A DNA stretch of 64,000 bases from VXLM01 sp965242665 (GTDB lineage: Bacteria > Chloroflexota > Dehalococcoidia > Lucifugimonadales > VXLM01), in NCBI GenBank assembly GCA_965242665.1, contig OZ251484.1, forward strand, positions 1,054,001 to 1,118,000, in the 5' to 3' direction. Below the pieces are notes generated by a model, which was not told where the DNA came from, did not search any database, and saw only the letters and a list, made by a program, of their open reading frames with translations. The translations under genes were made by a program, and so were the position numbers. Numbering within the stretch: the stretch's first letter is position 1; the number at the start of each line of letters is the position of its first letter. This document shows positions 33,965 through 43,406 of the stretch, piece after piece.

Positions 33965-35395
33965 GTGGCGGACGTACGCACGAAAGAGTTCAAAGCGCTA
34001 GCATCCGACACTCTCTCCGACACGGGAGTGCAGCAACACTTGCGCACGCTCTACAGCGGCTTCAACCTTCGCCGCATCGAGCAAGCGGCGTCCACACCCA
34101 ATTGGGACGAACTCCGAGAACGCGCTCGACGAATCAAAGCCCATACCATCGAAAACCTCGACCACTACCTGGACATGGCGGCAACGAACGTCGAGAAGGC
34201 CGGCGGCAAGGTTCACTTTGCCAAAGACGCCGAATCCGCAAGCCAGTACATCCTCGACCTCGCGGCGAGAAAGGGCGTTCGGACGGTCATCAAGGGCAAG
34301 TCGATGCTCTCGGAAGAGATGGATCTCAATCATCAGCTGGCCAAGCAGGAGATCGAGGCAGTCGAGACCGATCTAGGGGAGTATCTAGTTCAACTGGCGG
34401 GGCAGACGCCGTATCACATCATCGTACCTGCGATCCACATGTCTCGGTCGGACGTAAACGAGATTCTCCACGAAAAACTCGGGGTTGCTCCGAACGCCGG
34501 GGTCGACGAGCTTGCAAGCGCAGCACGGTCGGAGCTTCGCGGCAAGTTTGCAGAGGCAGACATGGGGATTACCGGAGCCAACTTCGTCGTCGCGGAAACC
34601 GGGACTCTCGTCCTCGTGACGAACGAAGGAAACGGCCGTATGTCAACCTCGATGCCAAAGACTCACGTAGCCATCATGGGCATGGAGAAGGTCGTCCCGT
34701 CCATCGAGGATATGGGGACATTCCTGCGTCTGCTCATCCGGTCTGCCACAGGTCAGAGGATTTCCAGCTATGTCACGATGGTGAACGGTCCTCGGAGCTC
34801 GTGCGAGGAGGACGGACCCGACGAGTTTCATTTGATCATCGTCGACAACGGCCGATCGAAACTGCTGGGGGATCCGCGCTTGCGGGAGGCTCTGTACTGC
34901 ATTCGCTGCGGCGCGTGCCTCAATGCGTGCCCAGTGTACCGGAAGGTCGGAGGGCACTCATACGGTTGGGTGTACTCTGGGCCGATCGGCGCCGTGATTT
35001 CGCCCGTGCTCACGAGCGTGCCAGAAGCAAAAGACCTGCCCTACGCATCGAGCCTGTGCGGAGCATGCAAGGAGGCTTGTCCGGTGCGAATCGATCTTCC
35101 GCGTATGCTGCTCTACCTGCGGAGCGAGTTGACCGAAGGCAATACTGACCCTGCACGGAAACGACCGTCGTGGATCGAGAATTTCATGATGAAGGCGTGG
35201 AGGCTGTCGGTGAGCAGTCCGTGGGCGATGCGCCTCGCCAACCAGCTAGGACGAATCGCTCAGTGGCCTGCATCGAGAGACGGCCGAGTGCGGAGACTGC
35301 CTCCGCCTCTCTCTGGTTGGACGAAGTACAGGAACTTCCCATCGTTGTCGTCGTCTCCGTTCCGGACGCGCTGGAGGAAGCGCATCAAGCAGTAG
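33965..35395 (+). CDS. lutB: LutB-type iron-sulfur cluster-binding protein
   Basis: 476-residue protein with an N-terminal LUD domain and two ferredoxin-like sites near the C-terminus, CIRCGACLNACPVYR and CGACKEACPVRID. This matches LutB, the electron-transfer subunit of the lactate complex. It starts at GTG 33965 after lutA. Its C-terminal 60 residues are basic and its end overlaps the convergent YtkA-like gene by 11 bases. Confidence 0.9.
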   Translation: MADVRTKEFKALASDTLSDTGVQQHLRTLYSGFNLRRIEQAASTPNWDELRERARRIKAHTIENLDHYLDMAATNVEKAGGKVHFAKDAESASQYILDLAARKGVRTVIKGKSMLSEEMDLNHQLAKQEIEAVETDLGEYLVQLAGQTPYHIIVPAIHMSRSDVNEILHEKLGVAPNAGVDELASAARSELRGKFAEADMGITGANFVVAETGTLVLVTNEGNGRMSTSMPKTHVAIMGMEKVVPSIEDMGTFLRLLIRSATGQRISSYVTMVNGPRSSCEEDGPDEFHLIIVDNGRSKLLGDPRLREALYCIRCGACLNACPVYRKVGGHSYGWVYSGPIGAVISPVLTSVPEAKDLPYASSLCGACKEACPVRIDLPRMLLYLRSELTEGNTDPARKRPSWIENFMMKAWRLSVSSPWAMRLANQLGRIAQWPASRDGRVRRLPPPLSGWTKYRNFPSLSSSPFRTRWRKRIKQ

Positions 35396-35984
35396 TCCGC
35401 GCACCGCTCCGGCGGGACAATGCTCTGCGCGAGCTGATCCAGACGAAAACGCCGCCTGCGGCCAAGCAGGCAAGGGCGAACACCATCACGAACCCGCCCG
35501 CGGGATTGCTTCCGACCGAGGCCGGCGCTACCGACAACCGCGCGATGAAGGTCTCTTCGCCCAGATCCTCGCTGGACACCTCAACATGTATATCCCAGAA
35601 GCCAGGGGCCCTGATCGTCAGATTCCCGACGTACTCTTGCTCGGACGACGGGGTGTTCAATGCGCGAACCTGATAGGTCGGCGTTCCATCGTCGTCGTGC
35701 GCCACTAGCGTGACCTCGGCATCGGGGACCGGCTGTCCATCCGCTGCCGAGACCGGGAATATCGTGAAGTTGATCTGTCCCACGGTCGGCACGCGCGGCA
35801 GGACGTACACAGAGAGGCTGTACATACCCTGGGCGGCTTGGAGGATCTCGACCGGTTCGTCGGTCTGCTGGGCGTGCGCTGCCGACGGCTGGATGCCAGC
35901 GAGGAGGACAAGGCCGGCCGAAAGCACGCACAACGCTGCGGAACGTCTAATTGCAAACTGTATCCAACACTTCCCACGTATCAT
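35385..35984 (-). CDS. Exported YtkA/FixH-like domain membrane protein
   Basis: 199-residue protein. It has an N-terminal signal peptide ending near SAAHAQQ, an Ig-like beta domain (VGQINFTIFPVSAADGQPV and a PGFWDIHVEV end strand) and one C-terminal membrane helix followed by Arg-rich residues. The beta domain resembles YtkA/FixH/CopC-like proteins that often accompany copper or oxidase functions. Its role is not determined. The stretch 35985-36019 contains a TATGAT-like element that could be its promoter. Confidence 0.72.
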   Translation of the reverse strand: MIRGKCWIQFAIRRSAALCVLSAGLVLLAGIQPSAAHAQQTDEPVEILQAAQGMYSLSVYVLPRVPTVGQINFTIFPVSAADGQPVPDAEVTLVAHDDDGTPTYQVRALNTPSSEQEYVGNLTIRAPGFWDIHVEVSSEDLGEETFIARLSVAPASVGSNPAGGFVMVFALACLAAGGVFVWISSRRALSRRSGARTTA

Positions 35985-36019
35985 GTTCCATCATACACCC
36001 AACGAGTCTATTACGTCTA

Positions 36020-36796
36020 TTACTCGTCAAGATGAACCTCCCCTTCCCAAAGTCTCCCCTCGTGAGTGAACTGTCCGGTTTTGATCTTGGCGATTAGGTA
36101 GTCCGGTAGCTTGCGCGTTTTCACGGCGCACAACCCATCTCGCCGAAACCCATAATCCCTAAACTCGAAGTCAAGATTGTCGAAGCCGTGCTGTCTGCGG
36201 TCGGCTGGAAGATCGCTCTCGTCCGATGGAACGATATGGAGAAAGAAGGGCGGCTGCGTATTCTCCTCTGTACACGATTCCCGAACGTAATGCAGGCTCC
36301 GTCCGACGAGATATACTTCCCAATCCGAACTGATCGCAGGATCGGCGGACGAGAGTTGGTCATAGGGAGCCGCGATGTCCGTGTATGCGCTGTTGACTCT
36401 CCATATAACCCCTTCCGACAGATCCACTATTGGCTCTAGGCCTTCTATTTTTCGGAGGTCGCCAGCGCGGTAGTCGAGGATATAGTTGTTCCAATGGTCG
36501 TAGAACCACACGATCCATGTTCCATCCTCTGCATTGGATACCCATTTTCTCGTTTCATCCAGGCTCTTCGGCAGGTCGGCGAGTTCGGGTAGATCGGTGT
36601 TGACACGCAGGGCGTATGACGCATTGCTCACTACCAATCCGTCGACGGGGGCTTCCGTGATGTAGTGGATGACGTCCGAACGGACGAACTTCGATGATGC
36701 ATACCCGAGGTTATAGACTTCCGCATGGTAAGCGTTCGCTAGAACTGCATGGCGCAAGCTCATCACAACGTTGTAGGAAAGCCAAAGGGAAAGCAT
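36020..36796 (-). CDS. GT-C glycosyltransferase 6, C-terminal half (separated by frameshift)
   Basis: 258 residues matching the C-terminal part of the adjacent 554-residue paralogue (LSLWLSYNVV, NLGYASSKF, APVDGLVVSNASYALRVN, EDGTW and VWFYDHWNNY). It then continues into about 130 extra residues (PPFFLHIVP, HGFDNLDF and ending GQFTHEGRLWEGEV) absent from the other five. The N-terminal half is in the next frame, interrupted at the 13-G tract. Whether a separate protein starts at ATG 36796 is unclear. If the frame were restored the protein would be about 686 residues. Confidence 0.75.
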   Translation of the reverse strand: MLSLWLSYNVVMSLRHAVLANAYHAEVYNLGYASSKFVRSDVIHYITEAPVDGLVVSNASYALRVNTDLPELADLPKSLDETRKWVSNAEDGTWIVWFYDHWNNYILDYRAGDLRKIEGLEPIVDLSEGVIWRVNSAYTDIAAPYDQLSSADPAISSDWEVYLVGRSLHYVRESCTEENTQPPFFLHIVPSDESDLPADRRQHGFDNLDFEFRDYGFRRDGLCAVKTRKLPDYLIAKIKTGQFTHEGRLWEGEVHLDE

Positions 36797-36813
36797 CGTA
36801 ACTAGGGTAACCG

Positions 36814-38079
36814 TTAGTAGGTTATACCCCCCCCCCCCCGTACAACCGTTCTCATTAGACCGACGCCGCCAATGGGCCCCAGGAGATTCCGCTTCCGTTC
36901 ATAGATCAGGAATCTGTCCAGGGCGAACACTGCCGATAGCAGGAGCGGAATATATGCGGGAATCTGATATAGGGTATATCTAGCATGTATTGACCCGCTT
37001 ACCGCAAGTGCGAGAACGATCAAGGCGAGGTATGTCAGCGAGAACACGCCGACGACGTAGAACGGACGCCAGCTACCCCATGAATTCGCCGGGGAGCGTA
37101 CGAGACCCAGTCCAACGGCTATACCCGACTCAACCTTGCAACGCAGAACAGCTGGACGCAATCGCATGAGACCCAGTCCAACAGCTATACCCAACCCAAC
37201 CAGACACACTGCAGTCAGCGTTGTTGCCATAGTCTGAGTTCCTTCCGGCAGAAAACCCGGGAACATCGCCCCTTGCATTTCCAGCAACACAGTTTCAAGA
37301 ACCTCCAGCGGATGAGAAGAAGCGGGGGCGAATCTGTCTACTCCCGTAGGTTTTCCATTGATGAGGAAGTTCCGCAGCATCCATAGGCAAACAGGCACAA
37401 AGGATACTCCCGCGTACACAACGCAGTCCTTCACCCGATCCCGCAGCGCCGTTCGGGGTTGGAACAGCAGCAGCAGGACGACGGCAGCTACCACCGCAAC
37501 GCCTACGTACCGCGTCAACAAAGCCAGCGACGTGAATACTCCCAACCATACAAGCGACGAGCGCCTACGGTCACCCAGATACCTGTCGGCCAGAAATAGA
37601 GAGAGCGTAACGAACAGGATAAAGACCTGATCAGACCATCCACCGGATGCAATCCTCGTCAATGGTGGGGAGAATGCTATCGCGAGAGCGGCAAACACCA
37701 CGAGGAATCTGGATTCAACGTGCCGTCGCAGCCACCACCCCACGACGAATATCGTCAGACCGAAGGCGACTGCGTTGAGCGGACCAACGACGTCACGCGG
37801 GTCGAACACGAAGAGGCTGGCCGCTGACAGCAAGAGCGGATACAGAGGCCCGAATTCAGCGGGGAGGTAGCTGAAGCGTCCGACGAATCCCTCTCCTTCC
37901 AATACATGCCGCGCAGCTACGATGTAACTGACGGAATCAGAATCCAATAGAGGCCCGTAGCTGAACTGGCGGAACAAGATGAGAACGGTTCCCAGCAACC
38001 CAAGAGCAACCAGGGATAGCGTGAATTGGTCGGCCCGGAAGTCGAGGCAACGCAGATACCGGAGAAGTATCTTCGTCAT
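36814..38079 (-). CDS. GT-C glycosyltransferase 6, N-terminal half (ends at polyG frameshift)
   Basis: 421-residue membrane protein with about ten predicted helices, nearly identical in its first third to the next paralogue. It has YGPLLDSDSVSYIVAARHV, the first outer loop with acidic residues typical of GT-C enzymes (PMT/ArnT-like), and FGPLYPLLLSA. The frame ends soon after GGGG, encoded by the 13-G run. A 66-base in-frame tandem duplication at 37102-37190 repeats GIAVGLGL. The start overlaps the stop of the upstream paralogue by 4 bases. Confidence 0.8.
   Translation of the reverse strand: MTKILLRYLRCLDFRADQFTLSLVALGLLGTVLILFRQFSYGPLLDSDSVSYIVAARHVLEGEGFVGRFSYLPAEFGPLYPLLLSAASLFVFDPRDVVGPLNAVAFGLTIFVVGWWLRRHVESRFLVVFAALAIAFSPPLTRIASGGWSDQVFILFVTLSLFLADRYLGDRRRSSLVWLGVFTSLALLTRYVGVAVVAAVVLLLLFQPRTALRDRVKDCVVYAGVSFVPVCLWMLRNFLINGKPTGVDRFAPASSHPLEVLETVLLEMQGAMFPGFLPEGTQTMATTLTAVCLVGLGIAVGLGLMRLRPAVLRCKVESGIAVGLGLVRSPANSWGSWRPFYVVGVFSLTYLALIVLALAVSGSIHARYTLYQIPAYIPLLLSAVFALDRFLIYERKRNLLGPIGGVGLMRTVVRGGGGITY
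36827..36839. repeat. Homopolymer of 13 C (13 G in the coding strand) inside GT-C gene 6
   Basis: Thirteen C residues lie between TTATA and GTACAACC. In gene 5 the same place (38526-38537) has 12. Changing 13 to 11 or 14 joins the two halves of gene 6 in frame and recreates YNLLTV...MLSLWLS as in gene 5. Confidence 0.9.
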
Positions 38080-39740
38080 TTCGCCCCCTCTGCGATTCTG
38101 AATATGACTCCTTCCGACAGATCAGCCATCGGCTCTAGTCCTTCCATTCCCTGGAGGTCACCCGCGCGGTAGTCGAAGATATAGTTGTTCCAATGGTCGT
38201 AGAACCACACGACCCATGTTCCATCCTCTGCATTGGCTACCCATTCTCTCGTTTCATCCAGGCTCTTCGGTAGGTCGGCGAGTTCGGGTAGATCGGTGTT
38301 GACGCGCAGGGCGTATGACGCGTTGCTCACTACCAATCCGTCGACGGGGGCTCCCGTGATGTAGTGGATGACGTCCGAACGGGCGAACTTCGATGATGCA
38401 TACCCGAGGTTATAGACTTCCGCATAGTAGGCGTTCGCTAGAACTGCATGGCGCACGCTCGTCACAACGTTGTAGGAAAGCCAAAGGGAAAGCATCGTAA
38501 CTAGGATAACCGTTAGTAGGTTATACCCCCCCCCCCCTTCTCGTACATGCGTTCTCCGTCGACGACCGTGTCCCTGCCGTCTTCGTGCTCTCGTCATACC
38601 CGCGCCGCCACTGGTTCCCGGCAGGTTCCGCTTCCGCCAATAGACCAGAAATCTGTCCAGGGCGAACACTGCCGATAGCAGGAGCGGAATATATGCGGGA
38701 AGTGGATATGCGGGAAGTCTAGAATTAGCATATACCGACCCGCCTATTACAAGTGCGAGAACAAGCAAGGCGATGAATGTCAGCGAGAACACGCCGACCA
38801 CGTAGAACGGACGCCAGCTACTCCACGAATTCGCTTGCGAGCGTATGAGCCCCACGCCAACGGCTATACCCAACCCAACCAGATACACTGCAGTCAGCGT
38901 TGTTGCCATAGTCTGAAATTCTTCCGTCAGAAAACCCAGGAATATCGCCCCTTGTATTCTCGGTAACACCGCTTCGAGAACCCCCAGCGGCGGAGAAAAA
39001 ACGGCACCGAATCTGTCTACTCCCGTAGGTTCTCCAACGGTGAGGAAGTTCCGCAGCATCCATAGGCAGACAGGCACAGAGGATACTCCCGCGTACACAA
39101 CGCAGTCCTTCATCCGATCCCGCAGCGCTGCGCCTGGCCTGAACAACAGCAGCAAGACAACGGCAGCCACCACCGCAACGCCTATGTACCGGGTCAAGCA
39201 AGCCAGCGCCGTAAATACTCCCAACCATACAAGCGACGAGCGCCTACCGTCACCCAGATACCTGTCGGCCAGAAACAGAGAGAGCGTAACGAACAGGATG
39301 AAGACCTGCTCAGGCCATCCACCGGATGCATTCCACGTCAATGATGGCGAGAATGCTATGGCGAGAGGGGCAAACACCACGAGGAATCTGGACTCGACGT
39401 GACGTCGCAGCCACCAGCCCACCACGAATATCGTCAGACCGAAGGCGGCCGCGTTGAGCGGGCCAACGACGTCACGCGGGTCGAACACGAAGAGGCCGGC
39501 CGCCGACAGCAATATCGGATACAGAGGCCCGAAATCAGCGGAGAGGACGAACTCCCCCTCCGATAACAGCCGCGCGCCTACGATGTAACTGACGGAGTCA
39601 GAATCCAGAATAGGTCCGTAGCTGAACTGGCGGAACAAGATGAGAACGGTTCCCAACAACCCAAGCGCAACCAGGGCCAACGTGAATTGATCGGCCCGGA
39701 AGTTGAGGCAACGCAGATACCTCGTAGGATATTTGGTCAT
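38076..39740 (-). CDS. GT-C glycosyltransferase 5 (PMT/ArnT-like membrane enzyme)
   Basis: 554-residue intact paralogue of gene 6. It has the same N-terminal block, SYGPILDSDSVSYIVGAR, and FGPLYPILLSA, with about ten helices. Then comes a hydrophilic stretch rich in Arg and Gly around the 12-G tract, one more helix, and a soluble outer domain ending EGVIFRIAEG. Such enzymes use polyprenyl-phosphate sugars on the outer membrane face. It overlaps gene 4 and gene 6 by 4 bases each. Confidence 0.88.
   Translation of the reverse strand: MTKYPTRYLRCLNFRADQFTLALVALGLLGTVLILFRQFSYGPILDSDSVSYIVGARLLSEGEFVLSADFGPLYPILLSAAGLFVFDPRDVVGPLNAAAFGLTIFVVGWWLRRHVESRFLVVFAPLAIAFSPSLTWNASGGWPEQVFILFVTLSLFLADRYLGDGRRSSLVWLGVFTALACLTRYIGVAVVAAVVLLLLFRPGAALRDRMKDCVVYAGVSSVPVCLWMLRNFLTVGEPTGVDRFGAVFSPPLGVLEAVLPRIQGAIFLGFLTEEFQTMATTLTAVYLVGLGIAVGVGLIRSQANSWSSWRPFYVVGVFSLTFIALLVLALVIGGSVYANSRLPAYPLPAYIPLLLSAVFALDRFLVYWRKRNLPGTSGGAGMTRARRRQGHGRRRRTHVREGGGGYNLLTVILVTMLSLWLSYNVVTSVRHAVLANAYYAEVYNLGYASSKFARSDVIHYITGAPVDGLVVSNASYALRVNTDLPELADLPKSLDETREWVANAEDGTWVVWFYDHWNNYIFDYRAGDLQGMEGLEPMADLSEGVIFRIAEGAK
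38526..38537. repeat. Homopolymer of 12 C (12 G in the coding strand) inside GT-C gene 5
   Basis: Twelve C residues, encoding GGGG in HVREGGGGYN. The tract is in frame here. One base gained or lost would truncate this gene as gene 6 is truncated. Confidence 0.9.
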
Positions 39741-41380
39741 TCCGCGTCCTCTGCGATTCTGAATATGACGCCGTCTGGCAAATCTGCTACCTCCTCTAAC
39801 TCGGGCAACGCGCGAAGATCCGCGTCGTCGTAAGTATAACCGATGGTGTTCGAGTATAACCAGACGACGTGGTCGCCGTCCGACGCGGCTGCGATCTTTC
39901 GACGCGCCGCATCCAATTCATGGGAGAGAAAGACGTACTCTCGAACGTCGGCGTAGAGTATTACGGTAGGTATGGAACTAATCACCCGGCTATCGATGGG
40001 CGCATCGCGCATATACTGCAGGACTTCGGAGTCGACCCATGTCGAATTTGCGAGTCCAAGGCCTCTCTCACTGTTTGCCAACCATATCTCTCGCGCGGTT
40101 AGCGGCGCGTGCGCCAGAAGCCACAGGGAACTTGCCAGTACCGCGATGACGGGCAGCAGTCGGACATGCCTCGCTCTGCTTCCTTGCGCGATGGTCCCGA
40201 TTACAGGCAGAGCGCCGATGGTTTCCAGGAATCCTCCTGCGCGCTCGGAGATGTAGAGCCTATCGAGGACGAACACCCACGCGAACAGGAGGGGAATATA
40301 CACGGGATACAGGTATCGGCCGCCTGCGGGCTCTCCGAACGTTACCGTTTGCGCGGCAACGAGAATCCCGAGGTATACCAAGGCAAAGCCGCCGAACAGA
40401 TAGAACGAACTCCAATGTGCCGACGCATTTGGACTCCGCTGAGAACGGACGAGCGCGTACCAGACGGCTATGGACAGCGCCAGGAGAACCATTGCCGCCG
40501 ATGCGGAGGCTGCAATCCGCACAGGATCCGACGGCAGCCAAAGGAGTACCCACCGGGACAGATCGGCGAGGGTTGCGCTCAGAATCTCCGGCAAGGTGTC
40601 GTTCGACGGTCCTTGGAGTCCTTGAGATCCGGTAGGTTTTCCGGTCAGCAGGGTATTCCTCAGCACCCACAGGCCGACGGGGATGAGGGAAATCAACGTA
40701 TACGCCGCGCAGTGCTTGACCTTCTCCCTCAGCGCAACGCCAGGGCGGAGGAGCAACAACGGCAGGACGGCCGCTATCAGCGTGACGCCCAGATACCGAG
40801 TGAGACAGGCCAGGGCGGTGAATACTGCCGCCCAAACCAAGTCCGTCCGCTTGCCTCCGAGGAGAAACCCGTCTATCCGGATCAACGACAAGGTTGCGAA
40901 CAAGATGAATGTCGTCTCCGACATGGCATAGGATGCAGACCTGGTCAACGGAATCGACAGCACAACGGCAAGACAAGCCCACGCGACGAGGAACCGCGAA
41001 TAAATGCGCCGCCGAAGCCACCGTCCGGCAACGAAGATGGTTAATCCGAAGATGACCGCATTCAACAGACCAGCGACGTCACGCGGGTCGAACACGAGGA
41101 AGCCAGCCGCAGCGAGCAGGGCGGGGTACAGCGGGGCCCAACCATTGTACTGCCCTCCCCCAAAGGGTTCGGTAAAACCCTCTCCCACTAGTATCTTCTT
41201 GGCGACGCCGATGTAGTGCGCGGAATCAAGTTCCAGCCCCACTCCATACGCAACCTGGCGCGATAGCACTAGACACCCACCCAACACCGCAAGAACTGCC
41301 AACAATAGAACATAACCACCCGGACGAATCCGCACAACAACCCGAAAGAGACACCCCATGTCCATACCCCCAACCGTCAT
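39737..41380 (-). CDS. GT-C glycosyltransferase 4
   Basis: 547-residue member of the tandem family. Its first 50 residues (MTVGGMDMGCLFRVVVRIRP onward) are identical to gene 3, but the middle part matches gene 2 (LPEILSATLADLSRWVLLWL) and the C-terminal domain is its own. GLELDSAHYIGVAKK is the acidic first-loop motif. About ten helices precede the outer C-terminal domain ending EGVIFRI-like (DGVIFRIAEDAE). It overlaps genes 3 and 5 by 4 bases. Confidence 0.88.
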   Translation of the reverse strand: MTVGGMDMGCLFRVVVRIRPGGYVLLLAVLAVLGGCLVLSRQVAYGVGLELDSAHYIGVAKKILVGEGFTEPFGGGQYNGWAPLYPALLAAAGFLVFDPRDVAGLLNAVIFGLTIFVAGRWLRRRIYSRFLVAWACLAVVLSIPLTRSASYAMSETTFILFATLSLIRIDGFLLGGKRTDLVWAAVFTALACLTRYLGVTLIAAVLPLLLLRPGVALREKVKHCAAYTLISLIPVGLWVLRNTLLTGKPTGSQGLQGPSNDTLPEILSATLADLSRWVLLWLPSDPVRIAASASAAMVLLALSIAVWYALVRSQRSPNASAHWSSFYLFGGFALVYLGILVAAQTVTFGEPAGGRYLYPVYIPLLFAWVFVLDRLYISERAGGFLETIGALPVIGTIAQGSRARHVRLLPVIAVLASSLWLLAHAPLTAREIWLANSERGLGLANSTWVDSEVLQYMRDAPIDSRVISSIPTVILYADVREYVFLSHELDAARRKIAAASDGDHVVWLYSNTIGYTYDDADLRALPELEEVADLPDGVIFRIAEDAE

Positions 41381-41769
41381 CTCGCCCCCTCCACAATCCT
41401 AAATACCACCCCATCAGAAAGATCCACTACCACCTCCAACTCGGACAACTCACGAAGATCCCCTACCCCGTACTCATAACCCCCCGTGTGCGTGTGAAAC
41501 CATACGACATGATCCCCCTCCGACGACGACCCAATCTTCCGACGCGCAGCCTCCAACTCCTGCGAGAGGTAGACGTACTCCCGAACACCAGTAGCGTAAA
41601 GTATTGCGACCGGCACCGAACTCAATACCCGAGGACTCTCGATAGACGCAGCTCGCATGTACCCCAAAACCTCAGAATCGACCCACTTCGAACTCGCGAA
41701 CCCCTGACCCAGACTGCCATTCGCCAACCATATATCGCGCGCATGACGCGGCGCATGCCCAAGAAGCCA
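41233..41769. repeat. Direct repeat unit 1 spanning the gene 3/gene 4 junction
   Basis: About 537 bases repeated at 42870-43406 with an offset of 1637, with no mismatch noticed by eye. The block covers the end of the upstream gene, the ATGA overlap and the first 150 bases of the downstream gene. Strong similarity continues for another 150 bases. Confidence 0.9.
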
Positions 41770-43017
41770 GAGAGAACTCGCGAGGATGAGAACGGCTGTC
41801 AGCAAGCTCATTGACTTTCGTCCCCGCAAGAACGTCCGAACGATGGAGATATCGATTGTCTTCCCTCGCAACGCCCCGCTCCGCTCGGAAACCAAGAACC
41901 TATCCAGCGCGAATACTCCGGCGAACAGAAGCGGAATATACACAGGAGCGATCATTCTGCCGCTGAGAGGCCAGACGGACGTGACCGTTCCCAACACGGT
42001 GAGCGAGACGAGATATACCAGCGCAAAGCCACCGAATACGGAGAAAGAGCTCCATCCCGGCAAAGACCTGTCTTTCCAGCTCGAACGCGCGAGAACATAC
42101 CCAACGGCTGCCGCCAGCGCAAGCAGTGCTGTTCCGACCAGTGCAACGACCAGGAACCGAACGCCCCCCGAGGTAGGAAGAAATATCACCCATCTGGAGA
42201 GATCGCCGAGAATCGAATCCAGAGCTTCTAGCAAAGTATAATCTGGCGACCCTCTGGGACCGAAGGGCTCTCCGATGCGCATGATGTTTCGCAACACCCA
42301 CAGGCCGACGGGGGTGAGGGAAATCAACGTATACGCCGCGCAGTGCTTGACCTTCTCCCCCAGCGCAACGCCAGGGCGGAGGAGCAACAACGGCAAGATA
42401 GCCACTATCACCGTGACGCCAATATATCGGGTGAGGCAGACCAGGGCGGTGAATACTGCCGCCCAAACCAAGTCCGTCCGCTTGCCTCCGAGGAGAAACC
42501 CATCTATCCGGATCAACGACAAGGTTGCGAACAGGATGAATGTCGTCTCCGACATGGCATAGGATGCAGACCTGGTCAACGGAATCGCCAGCACAACGGC
42601 AAGACAAGCCCACGCGACGAGGAACCGCGAATGAATGCGCCGCCGAAGCCACCGTCCGGCAAGGAAGATGGTTAGCCCGAAGATGACCGCATTCAACGGA
42701 CCGGCGATGTCCCAAGGGTCGAACACAAGGAAGCTGGATGCAGCGAGCAGGATCGGATACAGGGGCGGCCAGCTGGCATAGACGCTGTCTACTCCTTGAA
42801 TGGTTTGAACGAAGCCCTCTCCTGCCAGGAGACTCCGCGCGGCGGATATGTAATTGAAGGAATCCCACTCCAGCCCCACTCCATACGCAACCTGGCGCGA
42901 TAGCACTAGACACCCACCCAACACCGCAAGAACTGCCAACAATAGAACATAACCACCCGGACGAATCCGCACAACAACCCGAAAGAGACACCCCATGTCC
43001 ATACCCCCAACCGTCAT
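41377..43017 (-). CDS. GT-C glycosyltransferase 3
   Basis: 546-residue paralogue. The N-terminus is shared with gene 4 and the last 180 residues (from KTIDISIVRTF to VFRIVEGAR) are nearly identical to gene 2. The middle, for example PDYTLLEALDSILGDLSRW, resembles gene 1. The first-loop motif is LEWDSFNYISAARSLLAGEG. It is coupled to genes 2 and 4 by 4-base overlaps. Confidence 0.88.
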   Translation of the reverse strand: MTVGGMDMGCLFRVVVRIRPGGYVLLLAVLAVLGGCLVLSRQVAYGVGLEWDSFNYISAARSLLAGEGFVQTIQGVDSVYASWPPLYPILLAASSFLVFDPWDIAGPLNAVIFGLTIFLAGRWLRRRIHSRFLVAWACLAVVLAIPLTRSASYAMSETTFILFATLSLIRIDGFLLGGKRTDLVWAAVFTALVCLTRYIGVTVIVAILPLLLLRPGVALGEKVKHCAAYTLISLTPVGLWVLRNIMRIGEPFGPRGSPDYTLLEALDSILGDLSRWVIFLPTSGGVRFLVVALVGTALLALAAAVGYVLARSSWKDRSLPGWSSFSVFGGFALVYLVSLTVLGTVTSVWPLSGRMIAPVYIPLLFAGVFALDRFLVSERSGALRGKTIDISIVRTFLRGRKSMSLLTAVLILASSLWLLGHAPRHARDIWLANGSLGQGFASSKWVDSEVLGYMRAASIESPRVLSSVPVAILYATGVREYVYLSQELEAARRKIGSSSEGDHVVWFHTHTGGYEYGVGDLRELSELEVVVDLSDGVVFRIVEGAR

Positions 43018-43406
43018 CTCGCCCCCTCCACAATCCTAAATACCACCCCATCAGAAAGATCCACTACCACCTCCAACTCGGACAACTCACGAAGATCCCC
43101 TACCCCGTACTCATAACCCCCCGTGTGCGTGTGAAACCATACGACATGATCCCCCTCCGACGACGACCCAATCTTCCGACGCGCAGCCTCCAACTCCTGC
43201 GAGAGGTAGACGTACTCCCGAACACCAGTAGCGTAAAGTATTGCGACCGGCACCGAACTCAATACCCGAGGACTCTCGATAGACGCAGCTCGCATGTACC
43301 CCAAAACCTCAGAATCGACCCACTTCGAACTCGCGAACCCCTGACCCAGACTGCCATTCGCCAACCATATATCGCGCGCATGACGCGGCGCATGCCCAAG
43401 AAGCCA
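42870..43406. repeat. Direct repeat unit 2 spanning the gene 2/gene 3 junction
   Basis: Second copy of the 537-base block at 41233-41769. Recombination between the copies would delete or add exactly one gene-length unit and leave all frames intact. Confidence 0.9.

Noticed and set aside
36814..36839. Poly-G interruption treated as a certain pseudogene
   Set aside because: The paralogue with a 12-G tract is intact and a change of one or two bases restores the frame, so slippage or an assembly error is at least as likely as decay.
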